Shown: piece by piece, positions 26,795 through 39,900 of the stretch
How the letters are laid out: every line of letters starts with the position of its first letter
Position numbering within the stretch: position 1 is the stretch's first letter
NCBI GenBank assembly: GCA_022113835.1
Contig: JAILWY010000004.1
Coordinates: 9,489,501-9,553,500 of the forward strand
DNA length: 64,000 nt
Source of the DNA: Atopsyche davidsoni
Lineage: Eukaryota > Arthropoda > Insecta > Trichoptera > Hydrobiosidae
Reading direction: 5' to 3'
Notes under the pieces: generated by a model
Told to the model about the DNA's origin: nothing
Database searches by the model: none
What the model saw: only the letters and a program-made list of their open reading frames with translations
Translations under genes and position numbers: made by a program

Positions 26795-29700
26795 TTCACC
26801 TCCCACGGATATTCGAATCTACGATTTCTTACGGGTTTTATGAACGCTCGACCGTTGGAAAATAATTGCAAATCCGCAGTTGCACCTCCCGGCGATATTC
26901 TAATACCACACTACTACACACTCTCAACCTTTCTATTGAGTAACTGAGGTGTGTTTTTTTTTTTTTCTCATTATATTCATCCGAGTCTTTTCTCATTGAA
27001 TACATCCGTCTCGATTTAAAAGCTGCATTTCATATCAATTATACGCTTCTCGATCGTTTTCAGTTTTATATAATTTCCGTTTTTTGAATAGGTTTCTCGT
27101 TCATAGTACGTGCTTAAAATATTTTTAGTTACCTTTTAAATGTTAATACACCATAGTCATGTTATTACGTTATCTTTTTAATTTTAAATAGATTAATTAA
27201 TAAGCTGAATGGATAAGTTATTCTTTTAATTATTTGAATAAATAATTTTAAATATAACCAGGAACTTAAACCTGCAAAAAGACGCAGACTTATTTTGTCA
27301 ATAAGTTAAAGTATGACAGCATATGTATAAAAATTTAATATAAACAAATATTCAAAAAAATAATTGAATAACCTTGTTAATAAAATAAATACAAAAATAA
27401 TAGTATACTTTTTCAGCTGAATACCTTTTGTGCATGTCAATAAATATCGTCTGTAAATGCATCTATTGTTGATATTTTATCTGGGAATTGTGCTCAATTG
27501 CATTGAATTTCTAATATTTGCAGTTATCAGATCCGAGCTTAATTTGCAAACTGTAATGTTTTCACATCGACCTTTTATTACATTAAATCTCCCTGAAATA
27601 TGCAAATGGGATTCAACTATACAAAAATGCCAGCAAGGTGTTCATCTCGAGGAATTACTCTATCTTTATTTGTCGTGCTTTCAAGGCTTCCTCAATCAAG
27701 CAATCACCTATCTCGTTATAGTGCGATTATTTATACCGCTGCGTGGCTCGTATTCTAGATTGTTCCAATCCGTTTTTCGTCAATCATTTTGATTACTTTA
27801 TTAGCCTTATAACTCGCACGAAACAATAAAATAAATTATACTCCCTCGATTATGGTATTGCAACTCGCAATTTATAATAAACGGTTCCGCAAAGCTCGGA
27901 CGGCGTGTTAAAAGTTTCACAAACCTAAAGATGAGTGTGAAGGTAATCGGCAACGCAAAGATTTGAATGCTGACTAATTTTTAAAAGCGATTTGAAGTTG
28001 AAAGTTCACCTCTTGTCCCTCGCGAGGGATGCGGGATGCGAGCGCACCCAGGTGCGACTACACCTGAATACCTGAAGAAGTCTCCGCCCTCCGGTCCGCC
28101 CCGGACGGTGTTTTTTGTTTACCTAAATCATATTATTCGGTACCGCTCGATTTGATGGCCATCGCATAACCTGCAGCTCTGTAAATGCTCGTAATAATTT
28201 AGGCAATGGAGATAATATCCAGAATTCAGGTGCTGGCGGCAACCGGTCGTTAGAATTCTGGGCTATGATTTTGTTACCTACCCTTATATATAAATCAGTT
28301 TTGTTTTAAAAAAAAATCATAATGTTTGCCTGTATTATAGACACCCTAGTAATGTTATGTTTTATATAATCTGTTTTAATTTATTTTTATTGAATGTTTT
28401 GGCATAAAAATTAAAACTTTCTGTGGGCACGAATGCAAAAATATCTCAAAGCTTGCCGCGTCCCAATATTATAAAATCAAGCAAATGTAGAGTGGTTTCC
28501 AAAAGGTCGCCATAAAATGTTGAACGTGTCAGTTGTTGGAGAAGCGAAGGTGTCATCAAAAGTGCAGGCACCCCGGCCCTCGGTCCACTGCAGTGTTTAT
28601 TGAAATCTTCGCCGGAACTCGCGTAAAGATAGCGCAAGCCGCACTCGGCGCACGAACCACTCAGTCCGCGCAAAACCCTCCGGGGAAGTTTATGCATCCT
28701 TTCATCAATCGGTCGATGCGAAAATGTATTATGTTTTGGTTATTATTGGTATCGAATATTACTTTTGGATCAGTTATCTGTACCCCTTTTAATGTTAGTG
28801 AATGAAAATTAGTTCGGATGGGGTGCTTTGTTTGTGTCTGGCTAGGTCTTGTTGCTTGTTTTGTATTTGCCTTATCGTATGCGAAGAAATCACAGGAAGG
28901 CTGTATCAAGACAAGGTTTTTTTTTATTGTATGGGTTTGTTTTCCTTTATTGAGGTATTAATAAAAAAATATTTATTTCCATGTCGATAATGAAATTAGC
29001 AGCATTTGCGAACAGCGAGCGTCCCAAAACCAAAGAAAATAACAAAAAAAAAAGAAGATTTATTTGAAAATATTACAAATTCAACGCTGACAAAAAGTAA
29101 ACATCTGCCACTGAATTTTATTAAAAAATATAACTTTTTATTACAATACAAAGTTGGGCACATACAAATAAATCTTAACTTCTCTCTTGACGTGCGCACT
29201 TGTTATTTATGCATTCTGAGAAGCCGAGTCGTTAGCTTTCATACGGACCTCAAAGGTTACGCGACGGAGGATATTTTTGTGTGGAAAACATTTGCCTGAC
29301 ACACATGCGACCTTTTAATGTCACAAGCATTCTACAGATTTATTTTAAAGAAGCAATTAATAATAAATAAAAAAAACTTGCATCGCTTCTTCGTTTTTGT
29401 ACTTTAATCATTATAAGTTTTTGATATATTTTTTCAAATCTAAACCCTCTCGAGACCCGTCGACCGCAAATAAGCGAATGTCTCTCTTTTGTTAAGAAGT
29501 TAATCGAAACCCGAATCCGCCTTGGAGCGTACCCATAATTATCCCTTATTCTGGTCGAAGTGCTTCTACGAAAGTTGTACAAATAAACAATACGGATCTC
29601 TCGATCAAATTACGGAGGTCGTATATGGAGACGCGGCTCTGCGCCGAAACTTTCAAATCAGTTATCAAATTATATTTCATTTCTTATTCAAGTCAATTTT

Positions 29701-30182
29701 GAAATTTAAGAATTTCCGATAAACCGAATAAAGTGCTATGGCGATTATTCTAACTATGTATTAATTATCTATATTTTTTGATCGAGTTAAAATAAATCTT
29801 AAATAAAAAACTGTTTATTTTACTATTTATTTTAAACATTTAAAACGTGTTGTTTTAGTGTATAAAATAAATATTGAATAGTTTTTGAAATTCAACAATA
29901 CAACGAACAACCATCACTTTGATATATCTCAAAGCAATTATGCTTTTACCAATAATTTTGTGATAGGAATATTTAGTTTTTTGTGGATTATTAGTAATTC
30001 TTAGATAACAACATAAAAAAAACAGCGTTTTTTTTCACTAATTAGTCAGGAGTTGTTATTATGTTGTCGTCCAAACAAGGTAATTTTTTTGTTCACCAAT
30101 CGACCGATCTCGCTCATAACCACCCCCTATCGGGCACTGTCACCCCGCATGGAGCCTGCGCCCCGCCGTCCCCGGAGTCCTC
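26795..30182. other. non-coding DNA
   Basis: Mostly AT-rich, with GC-rich patches at about 28020-28110 and 28555-28690. The 111-codon open frame at 27457-27792 starts with a hydrophobic stretch but shows no known family and sits alone in AT-rich DNA, so it is not called. No exon, tRNA or transposon is recognised. Confidence 0.5.
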
Positions 30183-30912
30183 CGCCCCGCCGCCCCTGGA
30201 CTCCCCCGCTCCTGGGCCCCACCACCCCGCCGCCCCTGGACTCCGCCGCCCCTGGACTCCGCCGCCCCTGGACTCCCCCGCTCCTGGGCCCCACCACCCC
30301 GCCGCCCCTGGACTCCGCCGCCCCTGGACTCCGCCGCCCCTGGACTCCCCCGCTCCTGGGCCCCACCACCCCGCCGCCCCTGGACTCCCCCGCTCCTGGG
30401 CCCCACCACCCCGCCGCTCCTGGACTCCGCCGCCCCTGGACTCCCCCGCTCCTGGGCCCCACCACCCCGCCGCCCCTGGACTCCCCCGCTCCTGGGCCCC
30501 ACCACCCCCGCCGCCCCTGGACTCCGCCGCCCCTGGACTCCTCCGCTCCTGGGCCCCACCACCCCCGCCGCCCCTGGACTCCGCCGCCCCTGGACTCCGC
30601 CGCCCCTGGACTCCCCCGCTCCTGGGCCCCACCACCCCGCCGCCCCTGGACTCCCCCGCTCCTGGGCCCCACCACCCCGCCGCTCCTGGACTCCGCCGCC
30701 CCTGGACTCCCCCGCTCCTGGGCCCCACCACCCCGCCGCCCCTGGACTCCCCCGCTCCTGGGCCCCACCACCCCCGCCGCCCCTGGACTCCGCCGCCCCT
30801 GGACTCCTCCGCTCCTGGGCCCCACCACCCCCGCCGCCCCTGGACTCCGCCGCCCCTGGACTCCTCCGCTCCTGGGCCCCACCACCCCGCCGCCCCTGGA
30901 CTCCGCTGCCCC
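30183..30912 (+). repeat. composite GC-rich minisatellite with two unit lengths
   Basis: Tandem array in which every unit begins CCTGGACTCC. Counting CCTGGA words from 30195 to 30895 gives 13 long units (nine of 40 bp, four of 41 bp) and 11 short units of 16 bp. The long unit adds a CGCTCCTGGGCCCCACCACC segment. The order is L S S L S S L L S L L S L S S L L S L L S L S L. Neither 40 nor 16 is a multiple of three, so each unit rotates the reading frame and all frames cycle through the same peptides. This explains the long open frames here (over 300 codons on the plus strand and over 250 on the minus strand). They are not taken as genes. The minus strand is dense in G-runs. Confidence 0.95.
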
Positions 30913-33900
30913 GACAGGTTTGGCGGCCGCGCGTGGCGCGCTATCGTCAGCGGTGAATCAGGCAATAAGGCAGGGCGACGCGCTAACTGCCCGCGAGAAG
31001 GATTCAGATGACTTTGTTTTCCTCTGACACGGATAAACTTGTTTTTTGTTTAGTTATAAACATTCGTTTATACTTTTTACATGGTATCCTTATCGGTAGA
31101 TATGTCTGATTGCTTTCATATTATGCTGTTACAAATACAAATCTTTATGTTTGGAAGAACAATATATCCATTTTTGTATTTTTGGAAAGTCAAGAGTTAT
31201 TGATTAAAAATATGGAAACGTATTCAATATACTTAATTTTTTTTTCGTTTTGTTTCAGGTAAGACCGAATGCTGCACTACACACACAGTAAAAACGAATA
31301 CTGCTGATTAATACATTTGTAAGTTAAATATGATATAGGATATTTGCAATATCTAGCTTATTGGGATGTATTTTTTTTGTTAGTATGGAGCCACTCCCGT
31401 GGTCCACGACGTCCCATCGTTTGGGGTTCGCTTTTCGGCTAAACGGTAGTTCAGTAACATTTAAATATTTTATATATACTAATGAGCAAATCATTTACTC
31501 ACTTAACGAAGAATACTCTAGTCTTTCAATATTAACGTATGTTTTTTTTATTGTTATAATGAAATAATGCAGAAAATTAACTCAGAACCTCAAATTTTTC
31601 AACCAAACTAACCGTTACTCTTTCTTTACCTAATCCGAGTTTTTAGTCTGAAGTTTTTTGATACTTGCAGCTTTTGTGTTAAACACTGTCAACATAACAA
31701 ATGCATATTTAGAAAAAGTAGTTTTAGATTTTTTTAGGAATCACAAATTATTTTCAACAAAGCGAGCAGCGTCGAGTTATGCTGCCGAGCGAACGCGTTA
31801 CAGCCGCTCGGATTCGATTAAATTCAGTTCCAAAGAGGTCATAAAAAATACAAAATCGACAGTGCATTATTTATACCCCGTCGCGGGCCGCGCTGCCCAC
31901 GCCCGCGCATTGTCCTCCCCGGCCGCCATCTTTAATAACGCTTAGCATACATTACGGAATCTCAAGTGTCGGGAGACAAACGGCCGGGCCGAGACTCGAT
32001 CCAGTTTGCCGGGCCGTGGGCGCCGAGCATTGTGGCGGCCATTGCGGCTCTCCCGACTATCCCGGCTCGCTCTTCGAAAATCGGTGGTAGTTTTAGAGCT
32101 TCCGCGCTAACGGGACTCGCCGACGACCGCAGGCGAGATTCTAACATCCCGGATGGTCTTTTTGCGAAAAGCGGCTCTCAATTGGGGAACTCTCTCGCTG
32201 AAGTCGGCGCGTGTCTTTGTCAAACCCTGTCTCTAATTTTCCTGTAAAACATTTCTTTATTAACGACAGAAAATATAAATGGCCAAGTTGCTCAGAGAAT
32301 TTTATCATTTTTGTTTGCATTCCGAGGGATTTTTCAGACTCGAAGACGAAGAGGCAAAAAAAAACTAATACGGAATAATCAAAATAAAAAATCTTCAGTC
32401 ACCTCATGTTTAGTTCTTACCATAGCTCTATACTTTCTTCTCGGTGCCTCGGTTGTCGATACTTAGATTCCTGCCTGAGTGGTCCCAGTTCCTCTGCGCG
32501 TAACACGTTTGCAAGTGCATCACATCCCAGCTTATAAATATCCCAGAAGTGATGTAATCTTGTGGGTTGCAAAATGCTCGCAATTGATGCAAAATGTCGT
32601 CCAAAGTAAATGGGACGAGCGCACATGCCCGGCGGACGCCCACTGCACGCGCCGTCGCTCTGGAAGTGTAATAAAATAAAATATCTGAGGATACTTCTCA
32701 TTCCCGGTTTCTTTTTTATGATAATAAATAGCGTCGATAGTTTTTATGAATTCTTATCGGAATCATTTATCAACAATTTACACGTGACGTTTTGGTGTCA
32801 CTTTACTTCGGTGTTATTTTTATTAAACATTTCAATTTTTTTCCATCATTACGAATAACATGTTCGGTACCCGACGTATTATTACAACTTATAGATATGT
32901 ACGAGATAATGTTCTCCATTAATATTATTCCAAACCGGATTGCCAAATTGACATTCGACCATTCGATACACAACTCGGGCCGATCGAGGCGTGACCGAAC
33001 GGGTCGGGCGAACGATTCCACGGGCGCGCGTATCTAATCTCATTTTTTATACGAACGAGTGTCTAAGTAGGTTGACATTCCCAAAAGGAAGAAAAATTCC
33101 CCTCGATATCGCTAATGCATTTCGACCGATGCACTCAATACCGACCTTTCAGATTCGAAAGTACGGCCGGCCTCTTGTCTGCTCAAATGTTAATGGAATA
33201 ACTGTTCAGATTTTATGACTGATTCTCTGTGAGATATTGTTCCCGGGAAGCGTTCCCCGCTAGGGCCGACTGACGCTCGAGTGCATCTCAGATGTGATAT
33301 TGAAGTGTTTTTGTTATTCGTTGTTATTTATGCGCCACGGAAAACACACAAGAACGGGAGATTTACGACTACCTTAGCGAATATTCGAGATATCGAATAC
33401 GTGACCGGTTCGAGATGTCGATTGGGGCTGATAAAACTTTATTATTGTGATTGTGACAAATTTCGTGGCTACCGTCTACTTTCTATCAATAGACGACACG
33501 TTTTCATATTAAAGTTTTTGATTTTATGGACGCTAGTCAAATCAACACGTAAATCGCATGTCTAATCTTAATATAATACACATAATAGTAAAACTTGTCA
33601 CCAATTTGCGATTATTATAAATACAGCCTTTCACCAAGTAATTTAATATTTTCGGTGAGACCGCGTAAGCCCTCGCTTTAGTAATACTTTCACCAGACCG
33701 TTTACGCAAGAGGTCACTTATTTATCAATCTATAGCAAAGACACGTCTGTCCGTCCCTCCTGGACGACTACTCGAGTGTTTCAGCTTAGTTCGTTTCATT
33801 TTGTACCGAATCCGGGCATCTCCATACCTTACAAGACAGTTAATGTTCGCTGCATGTTTGGGCCGTGCGTGCCTCTTTTTGTTGTTGGCAAATTGACTTT

Positions 33901-36900
33901 ACCGTTCTCATTCTCATAGCGGCTCGCTGAAAGGTCAGATCTTCTGCACGCACCGCGCGGGCCTTCCTAGCCACCAGCGCGGGTCCGGTGCAGCGACTCG
34001 GAGAGCCGAGAGTCGACTCGACCTCTCGCGCATACGAACCGATCTCTTACTATTTAGTTTCCATCCGTGGCACACTCGTACTTGCGTTCTTTAACATTCA
34101 CTACCGGCCGTGTACTTAATTTGGCGTAAATTAATCGTTTGTAAAATGTGTGCAAAATTTTACTATTCACGTATTCTCTGCTTTTATTTTTTGCGAGATG
34201 TAAAACGTCAACTGAAAATGAGCTGTTATTCTGTGTACTTGTAACAAAACTAAAAAAAACATGACACAGTAGAGCCATGCAGGGTGATGAAGGGTTACGA
34301 GTAATAATGTTTTATTTTTTACTGGGAAAAAAGAGGCTGCATTGTTATTTTGCAAACGTCGCTTGGTTTTCGCAGAAATAAGCAAACCACATTTTTAGTC
34401 TGCCTTTGCCGCAGTGCATGACTCCACCGCACGCTATTATTTGGTAGTTGATTAAACTGACGTAGCATTTCATGTTACGTAGATGATTTCAGCGAGAAAA
34501 AAAAATTATGAATTGGAAAAATGTTATGGTGCGGATATCCGCTGATATGTTTTTGTTTTTCAGGAATAACCGCGCAGTGTGTAGTGTACTCGAATTGATG
34601 AAGCCGATAGATATTCTTTAATGGGTGTACGTACCCAACATAATTATGTATTTCTTCACTTTCAATTAGTAAAATGACACGTTTGAATTATCTGCATCTT
34701 CAATGGTGATATATTTCTATACAATGCCAATTCTGTCGGTCTCTTTGTTTGGCGAGGACTCGGAATATCACAAATGTGTTTTTAACGTCCCAGCTCTATT
34801 GTGTTGAGCAGAAAAGTGATGCAAAAAGCGGCAGCGCTTCATTAGCGAGCGGCCTGTGGACGCAGATTGCTCCACCCGAGCGTTGCGCTCTGCGGTGTAT
34901 GCACTTACAAGACTTTCTACTGTGCCCGGTGGATGAATTGGACTTTATCGCCCTTCCTGTTCAGATTGAAACTGGCTTTTACGTATTCAACTCGGTTACA
35001 CTTTTCATTTCGTACCTCTGCAAATGATGTGTCGAGATCGGTGACCTCAAACAACAATTCATTTATTCGCATCTAATGCTCTACATATTTCAATTTCTAT
35101 TACTGTAATGTTTTTCGACTTAACTTCTTGTCATTTACATAATTTATTTGTGCGAAGTTCTGCTTCATTCGTTTATACGAAGTATATGACTCTTTTTTTT
35201 TTTTTTAAATATTTGAAACGAAATTACTAAATGCCCACGGGTATAATAAATGCAGCAATATGTTAAGACTTTTCTCGAATGAAATGAAAGTAAGTGATGA
35301 ATAGTTTAGTCACCTAAAAGCTCGGACCTCGTGCGCGAGAGCGGAGTCGTGAGGGCGCAGATGACGGGCCGACACGAGCACTTGTACAGTGTATTGTGCA
35401 CCGAGGAAGACGCCGCCCAATTATATCACCTGATTGTTTGCGGCCGCTATCGGCTTCATGCCATCTGTGAAATCGTTTATTGAGAAACCTCGAAAAAACA
35501 TAGAAATATTGGCATTTTTGCTAGTTTCTTCGAGGAGGAAGTTAGCTTTTTGATATTGTAGATAAGCAAAGATTTTATCATTTTGCTCATTTAATTTTAT
35601 TTGATGATCCCTGACAGAAAAATGTCAAATACAATTTTTAATTTATTTGCATTTCATAATAGATTTGCAGCATTTATTAATAGCTTTAGAACAGTTCACT
35701 TCCACGACGAAGAATCGAGTTATCAACTGAAAAAAAAAAAAAAAAACACTCAGTAACAATATTTAGTTTTTTTTATCGAAGTTCGAGTGCGTATCTTCAA
35801 CAGGTTTCTCCCGGCTATGTCGACCTTCCCAGGCGACCGATCACACTAATCAGCCTCCTCAAGGTGAAGTCATGCATACGACTTTTTTATAAGTAGAAGC
35901 CGGAAAATCTCGTCCACACGTCTGTGCATCCATATTATTACCTCACTTCTACATATTATACTTTCTCCATTAGTTCAACGAGTCGCGTTCATCGTAATAT
36001 TGGTAATTGTTTACTTATTCGATATTTATAATGAATTAGGTACTTTCTTGTTGAAACGTTGTCATTTATACACAACATAATAGCTTCCAATCAATGAGTG
36101 ATTAACTGATTCTACTTAAAATAGACGCATTTCATTTATAAAAAAAAAATAAAATGCCTATAGTTTCGATTGTATGCCTCTCAACACATTGACTTCACAA
36201 CATTTGAATATTATAAAAAAACAGATTAAGGATATCAGTTCTAGAAATAGTTATGTACTGACTACTTTATTCATAGAATTTTTTAAAATTATAATTAGGC
36301 TGAAGATATTGGACGGTCGTTACTCCGGCGGAACTATCGAGAGTGACAAATTATTCGTTAATTTCGACAAATTTCCCAGGCTTCTGGTGTTATCGGTGCG
36401 GCGAATCAAACGAAATGACTCCGGCGCGGCCGCTTGCCGCCCACGCCCGATAAGATTACAACTACCAAAAATGTGCCGCGAATTACTAGGAAATCGATAC
36501 AATTTATCTCACTTCGTACAAATAAACTCTCACTTCCATTCAGTTCCCACTTGCAACTCGAAGCTCTTTCCTCTGACCGTTCACCCCTTCCGAGAGCGTA
36601 GAAAATATTTAAGGGGCTATTGCGTGCTGAAATTTCAGACTAGTTAGAAATCAAGAGTTTATATAATGTCGCAAGAGTGTGGGTGTGTCAGTGTATTGAC
36701 AATTTGCTGGAGGTAGTGTAAATCCTTCAACTCAAACTCAATAATAATTACAAAGCTTTACAAACAAGGTGTATCCATTATCCACCTCCATAGCCGACGG
36801 TCTCAATTTCTCCGCACGGGCGTCCAACAACTGGCGGTAGACAATGCAGCTGATTGACAGGACACGATCGAGCGCTTGCGTCACCGGCCGCTCTGATGCC

Positions 36901-39900
36901 ATAGAAAGTATGCAGGGACTGAGCGAGACTTTGGACCTTCGTAGCCCATTAATTCATTAAAAGTTTATATGGATTTATACTGTAATCATTCTGATTTGTA
37001 TACAAACTCAAAATTTCCTTTCCTAATCGTAAAATGGACACGAGAACGTCTATCGATCGTTAACTGTTACGTTTCGTATATCATCGTAGGTTGACTCTCA
37101 GTTTCTTTTACCGCGATAACACTAGGTTATTATAAATTAAATCAACTATCTAATTAAGAGATACTCGATCTTGATATGTAGTATTAATGAATTATTTTAA
37201 AGCATATGACAATCATAACTGAGAAAAGGCCCATCATTTAGTTTTGAATATTATATTGGATGAATATTTAATCCCCTTGTGGTTCATTTTATTCTGAGCT
37301 TACCTGCGAAAAAGTTATATTTCAGAAATAACACCAAAGTACTCTTGATCAAAGGCATGCACGAGTTTAAGACCCCACTCGTATGCCGCTTCTGTGAGAT
37401 GCTTCACGCGTGATCAGGTCGGAACATTTATACTTATTTTCCAGTTTGGCGTGTTTGTGTGCAAGCAATACAATCTTGCCGATAGCGCGGTCGGGTGTTT
37501 AGTTTTAATTGATTGAAAAGATTAAAAGTGATTCAATAATTTTCAAAATATAGCATGTGTGTTGTAGTGTCGTTTGCAGTGCTATCCTTGCGTGCAGCTT
37601 AGGAGGCCGAACCCCGAAGATAGGAAAGGTTCATCCGAGGGCGTCGGGGCAGTCCCTCATTGGTACTTCTCCCGGCTCGGTCGGTTGATATTAAGTCGCC
37701 GGGTACGTACTATAAACTGTGGAGGATTAACGCCTCGGGCCACGCCGGCCTCGCACCTGCGCCCTGGACGATTTATCTCGAGAGGAAATACTAGACTCGG
37801 TGGTTGTGTACGCTCGGAGAGAGCTACAATTCTCGGGAAAGATATCTACAGTTTAATTTAAATTCAAACTTAATAGATGCATTCGAGGCTAAAATACATT
37901 ACGTTGGAAATACTACAGATCTGCAGATTCTGTGAATGCATCGTATTTTATACGTGTTTTTCAGTTAAATCTAAAAATAATTGAACTGATTTTTGAAGTA
38001 CAATTTTCAAATTGTAGAGTCGAGTTTTGAGATAGTTTAATGTGACCATTTATTTGTAGCCTAAATTATTGGCTTGATTGTGTTTTTAAAAGCCGATTTT
38101 CTGTAAGTCTACAAAAAATTAATAAATAGTATAAGTAGAAGTAGTACATGAGCGGAAATGTTTATATATAATTTAAAAAAATGGCCAATCGTATAAGTCG
38201 TCGTGGCCTAGGACCTTGCAGGTGCGGCTGCCGTACAAGACTGCAATACCCTTATGTGGCCGTCCGCGGATTTATAGAAGAAATGGATTAGATTGTGCTT
38301 CGTCTTACACGTACCGCTGAGTAATGTGCGCTCGGAGTGCACTCCAGCAAGCCCGAGCGTTTATATAATCAGCCGTTATACTCCTTAAGTTTGCAATAAA
38401 ATATTTTAATGGTAAATCAATGTATACGGGTATGAGTGTTTTGCGATATTCCATTGCGTTCCGAGAATTTGTAAGAAAATCGCGTTTCATCTTCGGTTAT
38501 TGCTTTTGTAAGATATTCCTGCACTGTATTCAGTGGCAGTAAAATTATTTATTGCGTAATATAAGCAGCGGAGAAGATTAATTATTGTCTTCGCAAAAAC
38601 GTGTTTATATAATAAAATAATATAAATATTTGGAAATACTTGAATGTCAAGACATCACAATCGGATAAGATCACGAGAACGTATCACAATGTAGATAAAG
38701 TGCAGAAAGTTGAAAACGTTGTCGAGATATTCGTTAGGCTATTTTAAAGCTATATTTCTACACAGGAAAAACCGAACCGCATTCATGGTGTATCACGCTT
38801 GCTGTTCACCCTATAGTAGAGCACACTCCAACCTACTCGTCCAACTTCAACTCGGTTCATGAGTGGCGAGTGCTGCATGCACACGCGTCGTTCATCACCA
38901 GGTGCTCTCTGATTGGAATTAATTTGTTGTTTAGAATCCGGTAGACATGCTAATGCGCGGACAAGTAGGTGGACGGCCGCTCCGCTGACGATCTGCACCT
39001 GCCCGGAGGAGGCTTCGTATGGAGTCGTCCCTTGTATAGACAGACTCGCATGCCCCATTCGTCCGTGATATTTTACGATCTGTAATAAAATCGAAGAAAA
39101 CTTCATACTATTGCACTAAGGCTGCACCTTGATTTAATATGCAATTTATTTTTATATGCAACCGACTACTTTGAGCAGTAAAGACAAATAATGTACAATT
39201 TAATTCATCGGAATCTGGAATGCAATAGAAATAGAACAAAAATATAATCCTGCATATAATATATATATATATATTTTTTTTTTGCAGGAAAACTCTTCAA
39301 TTACCTCCACCCTAAATTTATATATTTTTTTTCTCAAAATTTTTTATAATGTTTTTTTTGTCATATTTACCAAACGATTCCAAGTAATAAAATATCGCCT
39401 GTGTACATTAAATATGCTGTAAAAGTCGATGCAATGCAACCTTGTTTTGTGAAAGTAGTTTGACAATACAAATATCTCAATTGCATTCTGCCGTAATTAT
39501 TTTAACGACACGAGGGAACACACAGCTTATTATTCCGCATTACCTTTCGGGGAGCGCTTCTCGGAGCCCTGCGCGTCCTCCTCGGGGCGCGCGCCGCTCC
39601 ATATAGAGTAAGTCAGCCTCGCAGCTCGTCGAGAAGATTTAGCGCGGGCGTGCTCGCAGTCTGGCTTTTTTTTACAAATCCTGCGGCGAAAGCTCGCTTG
39701 CTCGTTATATTTTATTATTTCCAAAATTTAATGGAAATCGTCTTCACAGATTATGGTATCACCTGGGCGATCTCGCGATGCGGTACGAGGACCGGAGTGT
39801 TTTCATTTAAATCGCGCAATACCTTCTGTGATTTTATTTTACCGTACCCTATTAATATTATTTCGAAATAGTTTAAAATTGCATTTTTTTTTAAATGTAA

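Noticed and set aside
27457..27792. 111-codon frame starting with a hydrophobic stretch
   Set aside because: Could mimic a signal peptide or membrane segment, but AT-rich DNA yields Leu/Ile/Phe-rich frames by chance and there is no homology or splice support.
30053..31027. Open frames of about 250-320 codons on both strands, Pro/Ser/Gly-rich
   Set aside because: They lie across the two-unit minisatellite; frame rotation by non-triplet units makes all frames stop-free, so length is not coding evidence.
31240..31265. Pyrimidine tract with TTTCAG/GTAAGA resembling a splice junction
   Set aside because: Acceptor and donor coincide with no exon between them; probably chance, or at most a zero-length recursive splice-type site, with no supporting exon nearby.
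36174..36647. 157-codon plus-strand open frame
   Set aside because: No family resemblance; the frame crosses AT-rich and GC-rich DNA with no coding-like bias or splice signals.
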